NCBI GenBank assembly: GCA_002435755.1
Contig: DIYH01000030.1
Coordinates: 277,672 to 341,671, forward strand
Direction of reading: 5' to 3'
DNA length: 64,000 bases
DNA from: Flammeovirgaceae bacterium UBA6059
GTDB lineage: Bacteria; Bacteroidota; Bacteroidia; Cytophagales; Cyclobacteriaceae
The position numbers were made by a program, and so were the translations under genes. The notes beneath the pieces are model-generated. The model was not told the origin of the DNA. It did not search any database and worked only from the letters and a program-made list of their open reading frames with translations. Of the stretch, positions 14,957-23,781 are shown in pieces; the first letter of the stretch is position 1, and each line of letters starts with the position of its first letter.

Positions 14957-17670
14957 AAAACCAACGATCGCACCGCCCACCTTTTCTGGCCAACTGGCTA
15001 CTTGCCCGACTATTGGGGAACGACGTACGCGAGGAACTCGAAGGGGACTTATTCGAGATCTATCATGAGCGGGTTTTGAAGCGAGACCGCTGGTACGCAT
15101 CGATGATGTATTGGGTGGATGTGATCCACTTGTGTATTGGATTTTTCCGTAAGTCGCGTCGGTCTGCCAACAGCAACTCCATGTGGCAGCACTATATGAT
15201 GATTGCCTTCAGGAGCCTGTCCAAGAACAAGACTTATGCGACTATTAACATACTGAGTTTGGCGGTAGCCATGGGTGTCTGCATCGCCATTGCGCAATAT
15301 GTCTACTCGGAGTTCCATCAAGACCTTGACCTCACGCAAAATCCTAATGTTTATAGGCTGACGCTAGAGCGAAGCAAGGACCAGTCGCTCGTTGATCGTG
15401 ACCTGTATGTGGCTCATTCATTGGGCACCATTGCCAATGCGCAATTGCCTGAAGTCACTCGGTTCACCAGACTCTACGTCCCCGATGAAGGTGCCTATGT
15501 CTCCGATTCCGGTCGTCGACCTGTGAGTATTGAAGCCGGTGACATGTACTTCGTAGATACCAATTTTCTGAATTTCTTCGAGCTTCTGCTTCTTGCAGGA
15601 GATCCTCAGAATGCACTCGATGATCTCTTCAATGTAGTCATCTCGGATCGGATTGCCAGGCGATATTTCGGTAGTACTAACCCTATCGGGAAAATATTGA
15701 CGATAGGTGGTGGGGCTTCCCACGGTGACTACAAAGTGACTGGAGTGTTTGCGGACAGACCTGACAACAGCCATCTGCGGTTTGATTTCCTTTTCCCTTT
15801 GGACAATTTCAAAGCTTATGGATGGATGGGGGCTATTGAGCGCAATCCACATTTGCCATGGTTTGTCACCTATTTCGAGTTAAACCCCCAGGCGGACAGG
15901 TCAAGAGTAGAGCAGCAACTTGATGACATCATTGCCAACCACAAAGCAGAATGGAACCCAGAACTGTTGTTGACCGAGCGCACCCAGCTCCAACCTTTGA
16001 GCGACATTCATCTGGATGCGAATGTCTATGCTAATACAGACTATGTCACCAACAAAGGGAATCGAGCTGATCTGAATAGCTATATATTGGTCGGAACATT
16101 CATATTGATCATTGCCTGGTTTAACTATATCAATCTGTCTACTGCCCAATCGATGCGTCGAGCTAAGGAGGTCGGCATCCGCAAATCGATGGGCGCCAAA
16201 AAGCAACAGCTCATCTCCCAGTTTCTGTGTGAAGCGGTGCTCATCAATGTGATCAGCGCTATCCTTGCCCTAGGGATCGGGTTCGGCGCATTGGACATGC
16301 TCGCAACCACCATCGACAAGTCCATTTCAACCACGCTCTTTTCAAACCTGTACTTCTGGTTATCCTTCTTCGGTATAGTCCTTATTGGAGCTATGCTCTC
16401 GGGTGCCTACCCAGCCTTCCTCCTATCGAATCACAAGTCCATGAACATGTTGTCCACTAGAAACTCTGGTTCACCCTCCCGGTACAACCTGAGACGTGCG
16501 CTGGTCACTTTTCAGTTTTTAATTTCGCTGTTACTCATTTCGGGTACGTACCTGACCTACAAGCAGATCGCTTACATGCAAAATGAGGACCTGGGTATCG
16601 ACATGGATCAAGTACTCGTGGTGAGAGGACCCAAGCATGTGGAGGTACTTGATGGAGGTCCGCAGCTCACGAGCTATGAGGGTCTTGAGGAGTTCAAAAA
16701 ATACAGTCGCAAGACATTTAGCACCTTTCGCAACGAGATGCTCAAGATCCCCGCTATCAATTCTATCGCCGGATCATGGTCTCTGCCGGGGGAAGTCTAT
16801 CATACCCTACAAGATGACATCAGGAGATGGGGTACACCGGAAAGTGAGAATCAGTCCGTCCGCATAGCACAAGTAGGACTTGATTTTTTCCGCACTTACG
16901 ACCTGGAACTCATCGCCGGTAGCGCCTTTACAGCTGACCTATCAGGAACAAGGTCGGTGGTCCTCAATGAGAAAGCAGTCAGCACATTCGGGTTTGCATC
17001 ACCTCAGGAAGCCGTCGGTGATCGCCTGTACTTCGGCCGACCACTCGAGATTGTCGGAGTAGTCAAAGACTATCATTGGCAATCGCTCAAAGAGGATCAT
17101 GCCTCATGGATCATCTGGTTCAGCACTTCTACGCCACAGTACTTTTCTATGAAACTCAGCTCGATCAATCTGCAGGAGACGTTACCGCAAATTCAAAAAG
17201 TGTACGACGAGCTGTACCCCGGAAATCCATTTGAGTACTTCTTCATCGATGATCAATTCAACCAGCAATATCAGGCAGACCTCCAGTTTGGTCAGCTGTT
17301 TTTTATCCTGACGATCATAGCCATAGCCATAGCCTGTATCGGACTCTTCGCCCTGATCTCCTACTCAGCCACCATGAAGGTAAAAGAATTTGGCGTCCGC
17401 AAAGTGCTCGGAGCGACAGTCAGCCAACTTATGCTGCTACTGTCGAAAGAGTACTTCATACTTCTGGCATTAGCTACAGTGATTGCTGCACCATTGATCA
17501 CCTATCTCGGCACCCAATGGCTTAATAATTATGCATTCAGAATTGATTTAGGTGTTGATGTTTTCGTCTTGCCCGGATTAATACTAGTGCTGGTTTCTAT
17601 TGCCACTGTCAGTCATCGAACCCTGACAGCTGCCAGAATTAACCCGGTGGATTCATTGAGGTCTGAGTAA
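14953..17670 (+). CDS. FtsX/MacB-type ABC transporter permease with N-terminal prefix domain
   Basis: 905 residues, inner membrane. Residues 1-70 form a soluble prefix (ANWLLARLLGNDVREELEGD, then FEIYHER) typical of 'permease prefix domain 2' proteins. Two MacB-like halves follow, each with one helix, a periplasmic MacB core domain and a three-helix FtsX block; FtsX signatures are RRAKEVGIRKSMGAKKQQL and KEFGVRKVLGAT. The end, ARINPVDSLRSE, is the usual tail. Translated from ATG 14953 overlapping the PadR stop; the frame extends further upstream but the overlap start is the normal one. No ATPase gene nearby, so it must share one encoded elsewhere. Four paralogues occur in the window. Confidence 0.9.
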   Translation: MKNQRSHRPPFLANWLLARLLGNDVREELEGDLFEIYHERVLKRDRWYASMMYWVDVIHLCIGFFRKSRRSANSNSMWQHYMMIAFRSLSKNKTYATINILSLAVAMGVCIAIAQYVYSEFHQDLDLTQNPNVYRLTLERSKDQSLVDRDLYVAHSLGTIANAQLPEVTRFTRLYVPDEGAYVSDSGRRPVSIEAGDMYFVDTNFLNFFELLLLAGDPQNALDDLFNVVISDRIARRYFGSTNPIGKILTIGGGASHGDYKVTGVFADRPDNSHLRFDFLFPLDNFKAYGWMGAIERNPHLPWFVTYFELNPQADRSRVEQQLDDIIANHKAEWNPELLLTERTQLQPLSDIHLDANVYANTDYVTNKGNRADLNSYILVGTFILIIAWFNYINLSTAQSMRRAKEVGIRKSMGAKKQQLISQFLCEAVLINVISAILALGIGFGALDMLATTIDKSISTTLFSNLYFWLSFFGIVLIGAMLSGAYPAFLLSNHKSMNMLSTRNSGSPSRYNLRRALVTFQFLISLLLISGTYLTYKQIAYMQNEDLGIDMDQVLVVRGPKHVEVLDGGPQLTSYEGLEEFKKYSRKTFSTFRNEMLKIPAINSIAGSWSLPGEVYHTLQDDIRRWGTPESENQSVRIAQVGLDFFRTYDLELIAGSAFTADLSGTRSVVLNEKAVSTFGFASPQEAVGDRLYFGRPLEIVGVVKDYHWQSLKEDHASWIIWFSTSTPQYFSMKLSSINLQETLPQIQKVYDELYPGNPFEYFFIDDQFNQQYQADLQFGQLFFILTIIAIAIACIGLFALISYSATMKVKEFGVRKVLGATVSQLMLLLSKEYFILLALATVIAAPLITYLGTQWLNNYAFRIDLGVDVFVLPGLILVLVSIATVSHRTLTAARINPVDSLRSE

Positions 17671-17678
17671 GGTTGACA

Positions 17679-17697
17679 AGCCAAACTATTTTTGGCT
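17679..17697 (+). terminator. Short hairpin after the permease gene
   Basis: Seven-base perfect stem AGCCAAA with TTTGGCT just past the stop codon, but without a T-tract. Possible weak terminator. It is followed at 17700-17709 by a TTCCGGTAGG word on the minus strand. Confidence 0.4.
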
Positions 17698-17950
17698 CTC
17701 CTACCGGAATCACCGCGCTCCTTCAAGTGAATTATACCAACTTTTAGGTATTGTTTGGGCTGTCGGGAATGTCTAACTTGACTATGAGCAAATAGATCAA
17801 AAACACGGGGATTGGGCTAAGCGACAACAAATTCTTGTAACCGACTAATATCGGATATAGCTGAAGTCTACAACACGTTACACTAAAAATTCCAGTTTAG
17901 CTATATTAGAAATAACGCTCACTATGCACGTTACATTAACGTTAACGATA

Positions 17951-18073
17951 ATGCAAAAAGAGGTTTTCGTATCATATTCCTGGTCTGAGGATTCCGATAT
18001 CATAAATTCGGAGCACGTAGTAGATGCCATTTGCAAACGTTTTTCAACTGAAGACTACCTCTTACAGAGGTGA
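17951..18073 (+). pseudogene. TIR-domain gene stub, truncated by a relic IS110
   Basis: The frame from ATG 17951 starts MQKEVFVSYSWSEDSD and goes on to VVDAICKRFS, the classical first strand and helix of a TIR domain (VFISYSW pattern). After about 34 codons it runs into the 3' side of a broken IS110 transposase and meets a stop at 18071-18073. TIR proteins degrade NAD or signal in anti-phage defence, so a defence gene was probably lost here. The remaining part of the gene was not found downstream of the element. Confidence 0.7.
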
Positions 18074-18719
18074 TCAATTCATATATGGCTCTTACCAGCT
18101 GGTCTATACTGATCACTTCTAACATCTTCTCTTCAACTTTCTTAAGCGACTTAGCTACTCCTTCCAATGATAACTTACTCAACCGTCGCATCTCCATGGC
18201 TCCTTTCTTATCAAAATGACCGATCTCCTCTATCGCTCTTTCCTGGCTTAGCTTACTCTTCAATAACCTTGACCTGAGCCGCATTAGGTTCTATAAGCGC
18301 TCCAATGTTGTGTGAGTCAGCTTTATCAGCTTCGCCCCCTACTGACGAGTCATTGCAAATCGGGCTATCCTTTCTGCATCAATCTTGTCGCTCTTGTCTC
18401 TGGCTAAACCTATGCTGCGCTTGATGTGAAGTGAGGATTCCAACCATACCTTCCCTCCTCTGCTCATCAAGTATTTTACCGTATTTCTATTATAAATGTC
18501 CATGTGTTCCATGCAAAATAAAGTGTGCTCATGATCATCATTACCATGCTGCTTCGGCCAGCGTTTGAGTTTAGTATACCCTTCAGAGGTATTGGTTAAA
18601 GTGATACAATTACTATGCTGAGTGATCATTTCAATCATACATAAATCGATACTTTCTTTACTCACGTCCATACCCACTATGAAGGGATACTTTAATTGCT
18701 GACCTTCTGATTTCTTCAT
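18045..18719 (-). pseudogene. IS110 family transposase, truncated and frameshifted
   Basis: The N-terminal DEDD (RuvC-like) part is clear: IVGMDVSKESIDLCM, FCMEHMDIYN and LARDKSDKIDAERIARFAM. The frame stops near 18339; the homology continues in another frame, with a further stop, as NLMRLRSRLLKSKLSQERAIEEIG up to ELITSVRG near 18045, where the second (Tnp_20) domain should begin but is missing. The element cannot make active transposase. Its 3' end abuts the TIR stub at 17951. Confidence 0.85.
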
Positions 18720-18900
18720 AACTTATTCTTTCTAAACCTTAATAATGGGATGTTGGACCTTCGGGTCCAGCTCCCAAATCGTCCAATAGATCTTTATACC
18801 TAGTTAACTGGAGGACGCCTAGTCCTGTTGCTCAACTGACTATCCTGTCTTTAAGTTATTAGCAAATCCTGCTCCTAAGAATAGTTATATCAAGGGAAGG
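18720..18900 (-). other. Non-coding leader of the relic IS110, possible bridge-RNA remnant
   Basis: In IS110 elements the non-coding end before the transposase gene encodes a structured bridge RNA. The same position here contains a six-base stem TGGACC/GGTCCA with a TTCG tetraloop (18754-18769 region) and an AGGAC/GTCCT stem near 18825. That fits a structured RNA remnant, but I have no alignment to prove it. Confidence 0.35.
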
Positions 18901-18964
18901 TAAAAACCCCAAGGCAAATAAATGCATGTGTGTGTTAATGATTGATTAGTGTTTGATCCTTCTA

Positions 18965-19281
18965 TTAACAAACCAATAGAGATACCTTGGTCAGGCATTT
19001 AAATCCGTTTGAGGTTACCTCTTTTGACCTATGACTAATACGATCGAATATTAAGATATATCCTTCATGAATGATATAAGTGATTTCTTCACCATTAATA
19101 TGAACTGCCTGCACCGATCCATCTATTAGAAAGAAGAAATCCTTGCAAATAGCGTAGGAGCACTTGATGAAATCATTTTTGTTGAAGTGCTCAGGTTCAA
19201 ACGGATCAAGTATTTCATCAATCTCTTGGAGTGATGGACTTCAACTTTTTCTCTGATTAATTGTGCAAGGACGTCCTTCAT
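18965..19281 (-). pseudogene. Crp/Fnr-like cNMP-binding regulator, broken
   Basis: From the minus-strand ATG at 19281 the reading begins MKDVLAQLIREKVEVHHS. After a frameshift it continues ILDPFEPEHFNKNDFIK, then FFFLIDGSVQAVHINGEEIT and IIHEGYILIFDR, the cyclic-nucleotide-binding barrel of Crp/Fnr proteins of Bacteroidota. It ends at a stop near 18965 before any helix-turn-helix. Frameshift plus missing DNA-binding domain mark it as a pseudogene. Confidence 0.65.
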
Positions 19282-19367
19282 TCGCCTTCAAATGTAATGA
19301 AACGTGACTCTTTACAATTGGACATCTTGAAATCTACAATTCCTAGCTATCTGCCATTTTGGAATTG

Positions 19368-19877
19368 TCAGTTCCCACCTTGCTTTTCAGCGGATTGCAG
19401 CTGCTTATTGTAGACTTCTATTCTGGCGTGCGCCATCCCGTCAATCAATAGGATAATCATCAACATGGCTATGGTAGTAATTCCAATGGCGCGCCAAAGT
19501 GGAGTGTTGACGAACATGACTATCAATGCGGCTACAATAATCAACATGGGGACTACCTTGAGGACAATGGAGTATTCCTTCAATGTGCCTTCTGCGCGGA
19601 CCAATTCCGATTCGACAAAAGCTGAAGGATCCTGCTTATGATGCTCCGCAAAACTTGAAATCCTTGACTTGTTGGTATAAAACAAACCCAATCCTATGGT
19701 GAGAAGCAAAGCGCCGGCAACAAAAAATGGAATGATGTAGGCTCTTGCTAGATCCGTCTTGCCTAGCTGCCAAAAGCCAAAACCTATGGATACAAATATG
19801 AATCCAGCAAGAATGAAAAAACGGGTCGAGAAAACTTCTGCTTTGGCCCACTCGGTGGCAACTTTTAATATTTCCAT
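19368..19877 (-). CDS. Membrane protein, unknown, third gene of the SDR/AraC operon
   Basis: 169 residues with four predicted helices, two near the N-terminus (about 20-37 and 48-67) and two near the C-terminus (about 103-122 and 128-145), with a charged loop between. Not a recognised family. It starts 30 bases after the stop codon of the AraC gene and is probably in the same transcript as the SDR and AraC genes. Confidence 0.65.
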   Translation of the reverse strand: MEILKVATEWAKAEVFSTRFFILAGFIFVSIGFGFWQLGKTDLARAYIIPFFVAGALLLTIGLGLFYTNKSRISSFAEHHKQDPSAFVESELVRAEGTLKEYSIVLKVVPMLIIVAALIVMFVNTPLWRAIGITTIAMLMIILLIDGMAHARIEVYNKQLQSAEKQGGN

Positions 19878-19907
19878 GTGCTTATGATTTATCGATCAAG
19901 GTATGAG

Positions 19908-20720
19908 TTAATTCGGGTTGATGGCGCTAGGGCTGTGACCATAGGCTTTTTTGAAGGCAAAGGAAAAATGAGAGAGGTTCTCAAAACCTGCGGCAAGATA
20001 GACCTCAGTAGCCTTCTGCTTTCCCAGAGCTAGCTTTTGATACGCAAGGTCGAGCCTTTTCTGAGTCAGCCATTTGCCTGGGGTATTCTTGAATGTCTTC
20101 TTGAAATCCGATTTGAAGGTCGTCAAACTTCTACCGGTAAGAAAAGCGAATCTTTCCAAGGGTAGATTGTACATGAAATGCTCTTCCATGTACTTCTCGA
20201 GATCAATTTTTCCAATCTCGCTAAACGTACCTAAGATCGAACTTATCCTACTGTCCACTTCATCAATGATGGTCAAAGCCTCTTGAATCTTTATAGATAC
20301 CAGCGCTGCAGGAAGTTCATCTTGTCTTTCAAAATAGGAGAGTAGCGACTCAAAATAGCTACCCAGCAGGGGGTGTTTGTTGATCGGTCGTTGCTTGGCA
20401 ATATTTTCATTCCAGTTTTCCAGCACCGATCGATCAACATAAAACCTGCGCAATTCTTCTTCAGGGATCAGCATTGATATCGCTTTGAAAGGTTGCCCAT
20501 TGACTGGGTTTTTGACAACCCTGGTCAATTGATTTTTGGGAACCAAGAGTGTATCTCCTGCAACACAATTCAGCGCATTTACGCCATAGGTAATGGTCAT
20601 TTCACCCGAACAAACGAAGACGATGATATGCTGAGAAGCAATATGCTCCCACGTATGTTGCTTCTCGACAGTTCCTGATAAGAATACCCTCGCTTCATTA
20701 TTTGCATTTGGTTTGGCCAT
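19908..20720 (-). CDS. AraC family transcriptional regulator
   Basis: 270 residues. N-terminal cupin-like sensing half (about 1-150: IIVFVCSGEMTITYG, CVAGDTLLVPKNQL) and C-terminal double helix-turn-helix (about 175-268) with LERFAFLTGRSLTTFKSDFKKTFKNTPGKW and EVYLAAGFENLSHFSFAFKKAYGHSPS. It sits four bases after the SDR gene, so it is cotranscribed with it and likely controls the operon. Effector unknown. Confidence 0.92.
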   Translation of the reverse strand: MAKPNANNEARVFLSGTVEKQHTWEHIASQHIIVFVCSGEMTITYGVNALNCVAGDTLLVPKNQLTRVVKNPVNGQPFKAISMLIPEEELRRFYVDRSVLENWNENIAKQRPINKHPLLGSYFESLLSYFERQDELPAALVSIKIQEALTIIDEVDSRISSILGTFSEIGKIDLEKYMEEHFMYNLPLERFAFLTGRSLTTFKSDFKKTFKNTPGKWLTQKRLDLAYQKLALGKQKATEVYLAAGFENLSHFSFAFKKAYGHSPSAINPN

Positions 20721-20724
20721 CTAT

Positions 20725-21678
20725 TCAAAATTGGAACTTTTGATTGGTTTGTTCTTCTGAAATCGCCCATAGTTTTGAAGCAACTTCCTTGTCTTTGGCG
20801 TGCGGCTCCAATTTACATTCACCTACCGGACCAGTCCAGTAGTTTCTTCCTGTAGGGCCATAAAACCCTTTCTGGTCCAGATCGTCTTCCGTAGCGCACA
20901 TGACTTCCGGGTACGAACCTTTTTCTGCCGATTGTACCAATGGTGATAGCGTCAGAAGATACCAAATGAACCGCATCGTTCGACTACCGCTGGTTTTGAT
21001 CAATGATGTGGCGGATGCACCCGGATGACAGGCGTAAACCTTGACATCATTCTTTCCTGCGGCGCTCAACCGATCCTGAAGTTCATAGACCGATATGATC
21101 TGCGCCAATTTGCTCTGACTATACACATCATTGGCTTGATAATTCTTATCCCAATTCATATCATCAAACTGAATCGTCCTAATACCCATTTTATAACCTT
21201 CACTACCTACCACCACGATTCGCCCTTTTGATACCTCAATGCGTGGAAATAGCAGGGCCTGTAGCAGGAAGTGACCATAGTGATTCACACCAAGCTGACT
21301 TTCAAAACCATCTACCGTAATGACTTGCTTAGGTACCTGAGCAATAACGCCGTTGCAGATCAGCGCATCAATCCGTGGAACTTTGTCCAATATCTCCTCT
21401 CCCGCATTTCGTACTGAAGCCAACTCTCCAAGATCTATTTTTATGAATGAAACGTCCGCATCATTGCCTAGCTCTTGCTTTAGCGCCGTTATGGCGGCTG
21501 TAGATTTTTTTGGGTTACGGTTGAGCATCACCACTTTCGCTCCTTTGGATAGCAATATCTTGGATGCTTCAAACCCTGTACCGCTGTTGGCTCCAGTGAT
21601 GAGATAAGTCTTGCCTTCCAGCGTATGAATTCGCTCTGGTGTCCAACCTTTTTTGCCAAATTGATTTGTAGTGCTCAT
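20725..21678 (-). CDS. Short-chain dehydrogenase/reductase (SDR)
   Basis: 317 residues from the ATG at 21678 (MSTTNQFGKKGW); a TTG five codons earlier is less likely. Rossmann motif TGANSGTGFEAS, NAG-type strand replaced by ALICNGV, catalytic Ser in VVVGSEG and the pair Tyr-x-x-x-Lys in YSQSK. Length and the C-terminal region (GFYGPTGRNYWTGP) resemble retinol-dehydrogenase/protochlorophyllide-reductase-like SDRs. Substrate unknown. First gene of an operon with an AraC regulator and a membrane protein. Confidence 0.9.
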   Translation of the reverse strand: MSTTNQFGKKGWTPERIHTLEGKTYLITGANSGTGFEASKILLSKGAKVVMLNRNPKKSTAAITALKQELGNDADVSFIKIDLGELASVRNAGEEILDKVPRIDALICNGVIAQVPKQVITVDGFESQLGVNHYGHFLLQALLFPRIEVSKGRIVVVGSEGYKMGIRTIQFDDMNWDKNYQANDVYSQSKLAQIISVYELQDRLSAAGKNDVKVYACHPGASATSLIKTSGSRTMRFIWYLLTLSPLVQSAEKGSYPEVMCATEDDLDQKGFYGPTGRNYWTGPVGECKLEPHAKDKEVASKLWAISEEQTNQKFQF

Positions 21679-21810
21679 CTCTCTTTGTTTCAATTATTAT
21701 GAAGCAAAAGTCTTGAGAAGTGAGATATGCTACTTTGTTCAGAAGTCGTTTGTTGTTTGTTTAAAAGTCAGATTGAAGTTTGTGCTGCGTGAGATTGCTA
21801 GAACTAACTA

Positions 21811-22305
21811 TTACCAATATCGATATACCGCATGAGGTCCAAAGTCAAGCAGGTCGATGGTAGAATCATGCTTTGCACCAAGTCTCAAAGCCAATTGCTT
21901 GGAAGGCTCATTTTCAGCATCGATGTAGCTTACCAGCGAATCGAGCTTTAAAGTTTCAAGCGCATACTTCTTGAGCGCTAATCCAGCCTCGACACCAAAG
22001 CCTTTGCCCTGAGATTCCGGCAGTAGCCAATAGCCCAATTCCGGTTCTGGCCATGGCTCAGAATTCCAGAGGCCAACAGTACCTATGAGTTTCTTAGTGG
22101 CCTTTTCATCAATCGCGAGGTAGGAGTAGCCATGCAATTCATAATGGCCAATGTAGGTAGCCATCAGCCTCCATGACTCCTCAGCATTCTTGACACCACC
22201 AACAAACTTGGCATTCTGCTTTGAGGAATAGAAAGCTTTGAATGCTTCATAATCAGTGGCTCGCCACTGTCTGAATTTCAGCCGTTTGGTTTCTAGTCCT
22301 ATCAT
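21811..22305 (-). CDS. GNAT family N-acetyltransferase (RimJ/RimL-like)
   Basis: 164 residues from MIGLETKRLKFRQW; an upstream in-frame ATG adds 11 polar residues and is less likely. Typical RimJ/RimL pattern: ETKRLKFRQW, the acetyl-CoA loop ESQGKGFGVEAG, and SYIDAENEPSKQLALRLGA. It probably acetylates an amine on a small molecule or protein N-terminus. Preceded by a REP hairpin at 22349-22382. Confidence 0.9.
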   Translation of the reverse strand: MIGLETKRLKFRQWRATDYEAFKAFYSSKQNAKFVGGVKNAEESWRLMATYIGHYELHGYSYLAIDEKATKKLIGTVGLWNSEPWPEPELGYWLLPESQGKGFGVEAGLALKKYALETLKLDSLVSYIDAENEPSKQLALRLGAKHDSTIDLLDFGPHAVYRYW

Positions 22306-22348
22306 ATTGCTGCCCTTGTCATGATTATCGAATGTCAATTTACATACT

Positions 22349-22382
22349 GCTAGGGCGCGTTTGCAACGCGTCTTTCAAAATT
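22349..22382 (+). repeat. REP hairpin (copy 3)
   Basis: GCTAGG head, stem GCGCGTT with AACGCGT around TGC, then TCTTTCAAAATT. Nearly identical in layout to the copy at 22850-22883, and related to the copies flanking the RAYT gene 21 kb away. It lies between two minus-strand genes. Confidence 0.75.
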
Positions 22383-22452
22383 GAATTATGCATCCTGAGA
22401 GTCACCTGAAAGGGACTCTGAGCTTTGGATATTTGCAATCGTCCTTATCGAC

Positions 22453-22824
22453 TCAATTCTTATTCGAAGTGTGGAAATGAAGAATTTTCCATTCGCCTTC
22501 TTCCAGCTTGAAAACTATGGTTTCAATAGCTTGAAATTTCATTTTGGTTTCTCCTGAGGTACCTTCAAATTGAGTGCTGTAGGTAGCGAAAGCAAGATCG
22601 TTTGATGCTGACATTTTGATTTCTAATTCCTCAAGTCGGAAATCTATTCCTTGCCAGTCATCAGATCGCATGAATGACATAAAACTGGACTTGTTATGAA
22701 CAGTGCAATTGTCTGTGAAATATGAGAAATCATCCGACAGGAATTCCTCTACGTCATTCCACTTTTTGGCATTAAAAGCGTCATAGTAATTGGTGAGTCT
22801 CTTCTCAATGACTGCATTCTCCAT
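22453..22824 (-). CDS. SnoaL-like / nuclear transport factor 2-like protein
   Basis: 123 residues of NTF2-like fold: LTNYYDAFNAKKWNDVEEFLSDDF at the start and ETIVFKLEEGEWKILHFHTS at the end. Such proteins are small hydrolases, isomerases or ligand-binding domains; no catalytic residues can be assigned. The gene is framed by two REP hairpins, 22349-22382 and 22850-22883. Confidence 0.8.
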   Translation of the reverse strand: MENAVIEKRLTNYYDAFNAKKWNDVEEFLSDDFSYFTDNCTVHNKSSFMSFMRSDDWQGIDFRLEELEIKMSASNDLAFATYSTQFEGTSGETKMKFQAIETIVFKLEEGEWKILHFHTSNKN

Positions 22825-22849
22825 TCTTTTAATCTTTACTTAAAATACC

Positions 22850-22883
22850 GCTAGGACACGCATGCAATGCGTCTGTCAAAATT
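22850..22883 (+). repeat. REP hairpin (copy 4)
   Basis: GCTAGG head, perfect stem ACGCAT with ATGCGT around GCA, then CTGTCAAAATT. Same orientation as copy 3, 500 bases away. A weaker relative (GGCACGC and GCATGCC, 22961-22984) follows. Confidence 0.75.
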
Positions 22884-23111
22884 AGACTTTATATCAAAAC
22901 TAGAGGTGTGGTAAACGCTTTTGAGTTGAGCATAGCACTATAACCAAGGCAGATTACATGGGCACGCGTTTGAAAAAGCATGCCAGCTTAGTATGGACCT
23001 GGTTATACTCATTCAAAAGGTTTCAATAAACAGGCGTTGGGAAGTAGGACAAGCTTATAAATTAATAGGCGCCTTTAGTGGAGGTGAATTAGCTTAGGAG
23101 ATTGCTTGTCT
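22884..23111. other. Gap between the REP region and the Septu-like pair
   Basis: About 230 bases without a gene; only the degenerate hairpin at 22961-22984 stands out. Confidence 0.4.
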
Positions 23112-23780
23112 TTAATCAAAGTACTTTTCAAATTCAGATTTCAATGTGTTGTTTTCCAGAATAATCCATCTCTTAAAAGCAGTGAAATTTGACCCACGGT
23201 GAATATGACCCCTAATCTTGACTAGAAAGTATTCTAAATCTTCTTGCGTATTTGTATCCAAGAAATAGTCACACAACAAGCCTTGGAACTCCATGATTTC
23301 TTTTAATAGCTTGTTTCGTAGGTTAGAGGATTCAATTGTTTTTAGCTTAGTGGTTCCGTTGTAAACTTCCAATAATAAATTCTTTGTCGCAATTGTTTCT
23401 GGCGAAGTATCGAGTTCTTCAATATTTACTTCTTCGAAGGGGAACGGCTTCAAAGTGTATTTGAGCCTATTCTCTATGTCATGAGTATGGTCAGTGCAAT
23501 TAAGTATGTTATCATATTTTCCGACTTTGGTGTTATTACAATGACCACATGACCAAAATAGGTTTTCCCAGCTGAATTTGAGGTCTTTGTCTTTTCCACA
23601 AGGTTGAAAATGCTCGACATTTATGGTCTCTGGCTCCTTGTATTCACATATGTAGCATTTGTTTTTAAAATCATTTTTTATCCGAGTTAGCACGTCACCA
23701 CATTTGTAATCTCCATCAGCCTTTGCTTTTTCGGCTTCTAAACAACTGGGCGCAGGTTGAGATTTATCGAAATACACCAT
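23112..23780 (-). CDS. ptuB: HNH nuclease, Septu PtuB-like
   Basis: 222 residues, cytosolic. A zinc-ribbon HNH nuclease core: Cys42-x-x-Cys45 in KCYICEY, the HNH-type His57 in NVEHFQP, and Cys78-x-x-Cys81 in WSCGHCNNTKVGK. The N-terminal MVYFDKSQPAP and overall length match the PtuB/TIGR02646-type nucleases found with PtuA ATPases and retron Ec78. Starts two bases after the ATPase gene, so the pair forms an operon. In Septu the nuclease is held with the ATPase and released to cut DNA or tRNA during phage infection. Activity here is inferred from family and pairing. Confidence 0.75.
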   Translation of the reverse strand: MVYFDKSQPAPSCLEAEKAKADGDYKCGDVLTRIKNDFKNKCYICEYKEPETINVEHFQPCGKDKDLKFSWENLFWSCGHCNNTKVGKYDNILNCTDHTHDIENRLKYTLKPFPFEEVNIEELDTSPETIATKNLLLEVYNGTTKLKTIESSNLRNKLLKEIMEFQGLLCDYFLDTNTQEDLEYFLVKIRGHIHRGSNFTAFKRWIILENNTLKSEFEKYFD

Positions 23781-23781
23781 T

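Noticed and set aside
22961..22984. Fifth REP hairpin
   Set aside because: Only seven paired bases with one mismatch and no GCTAG head or TCAAA tail; too weak to annotate separately.
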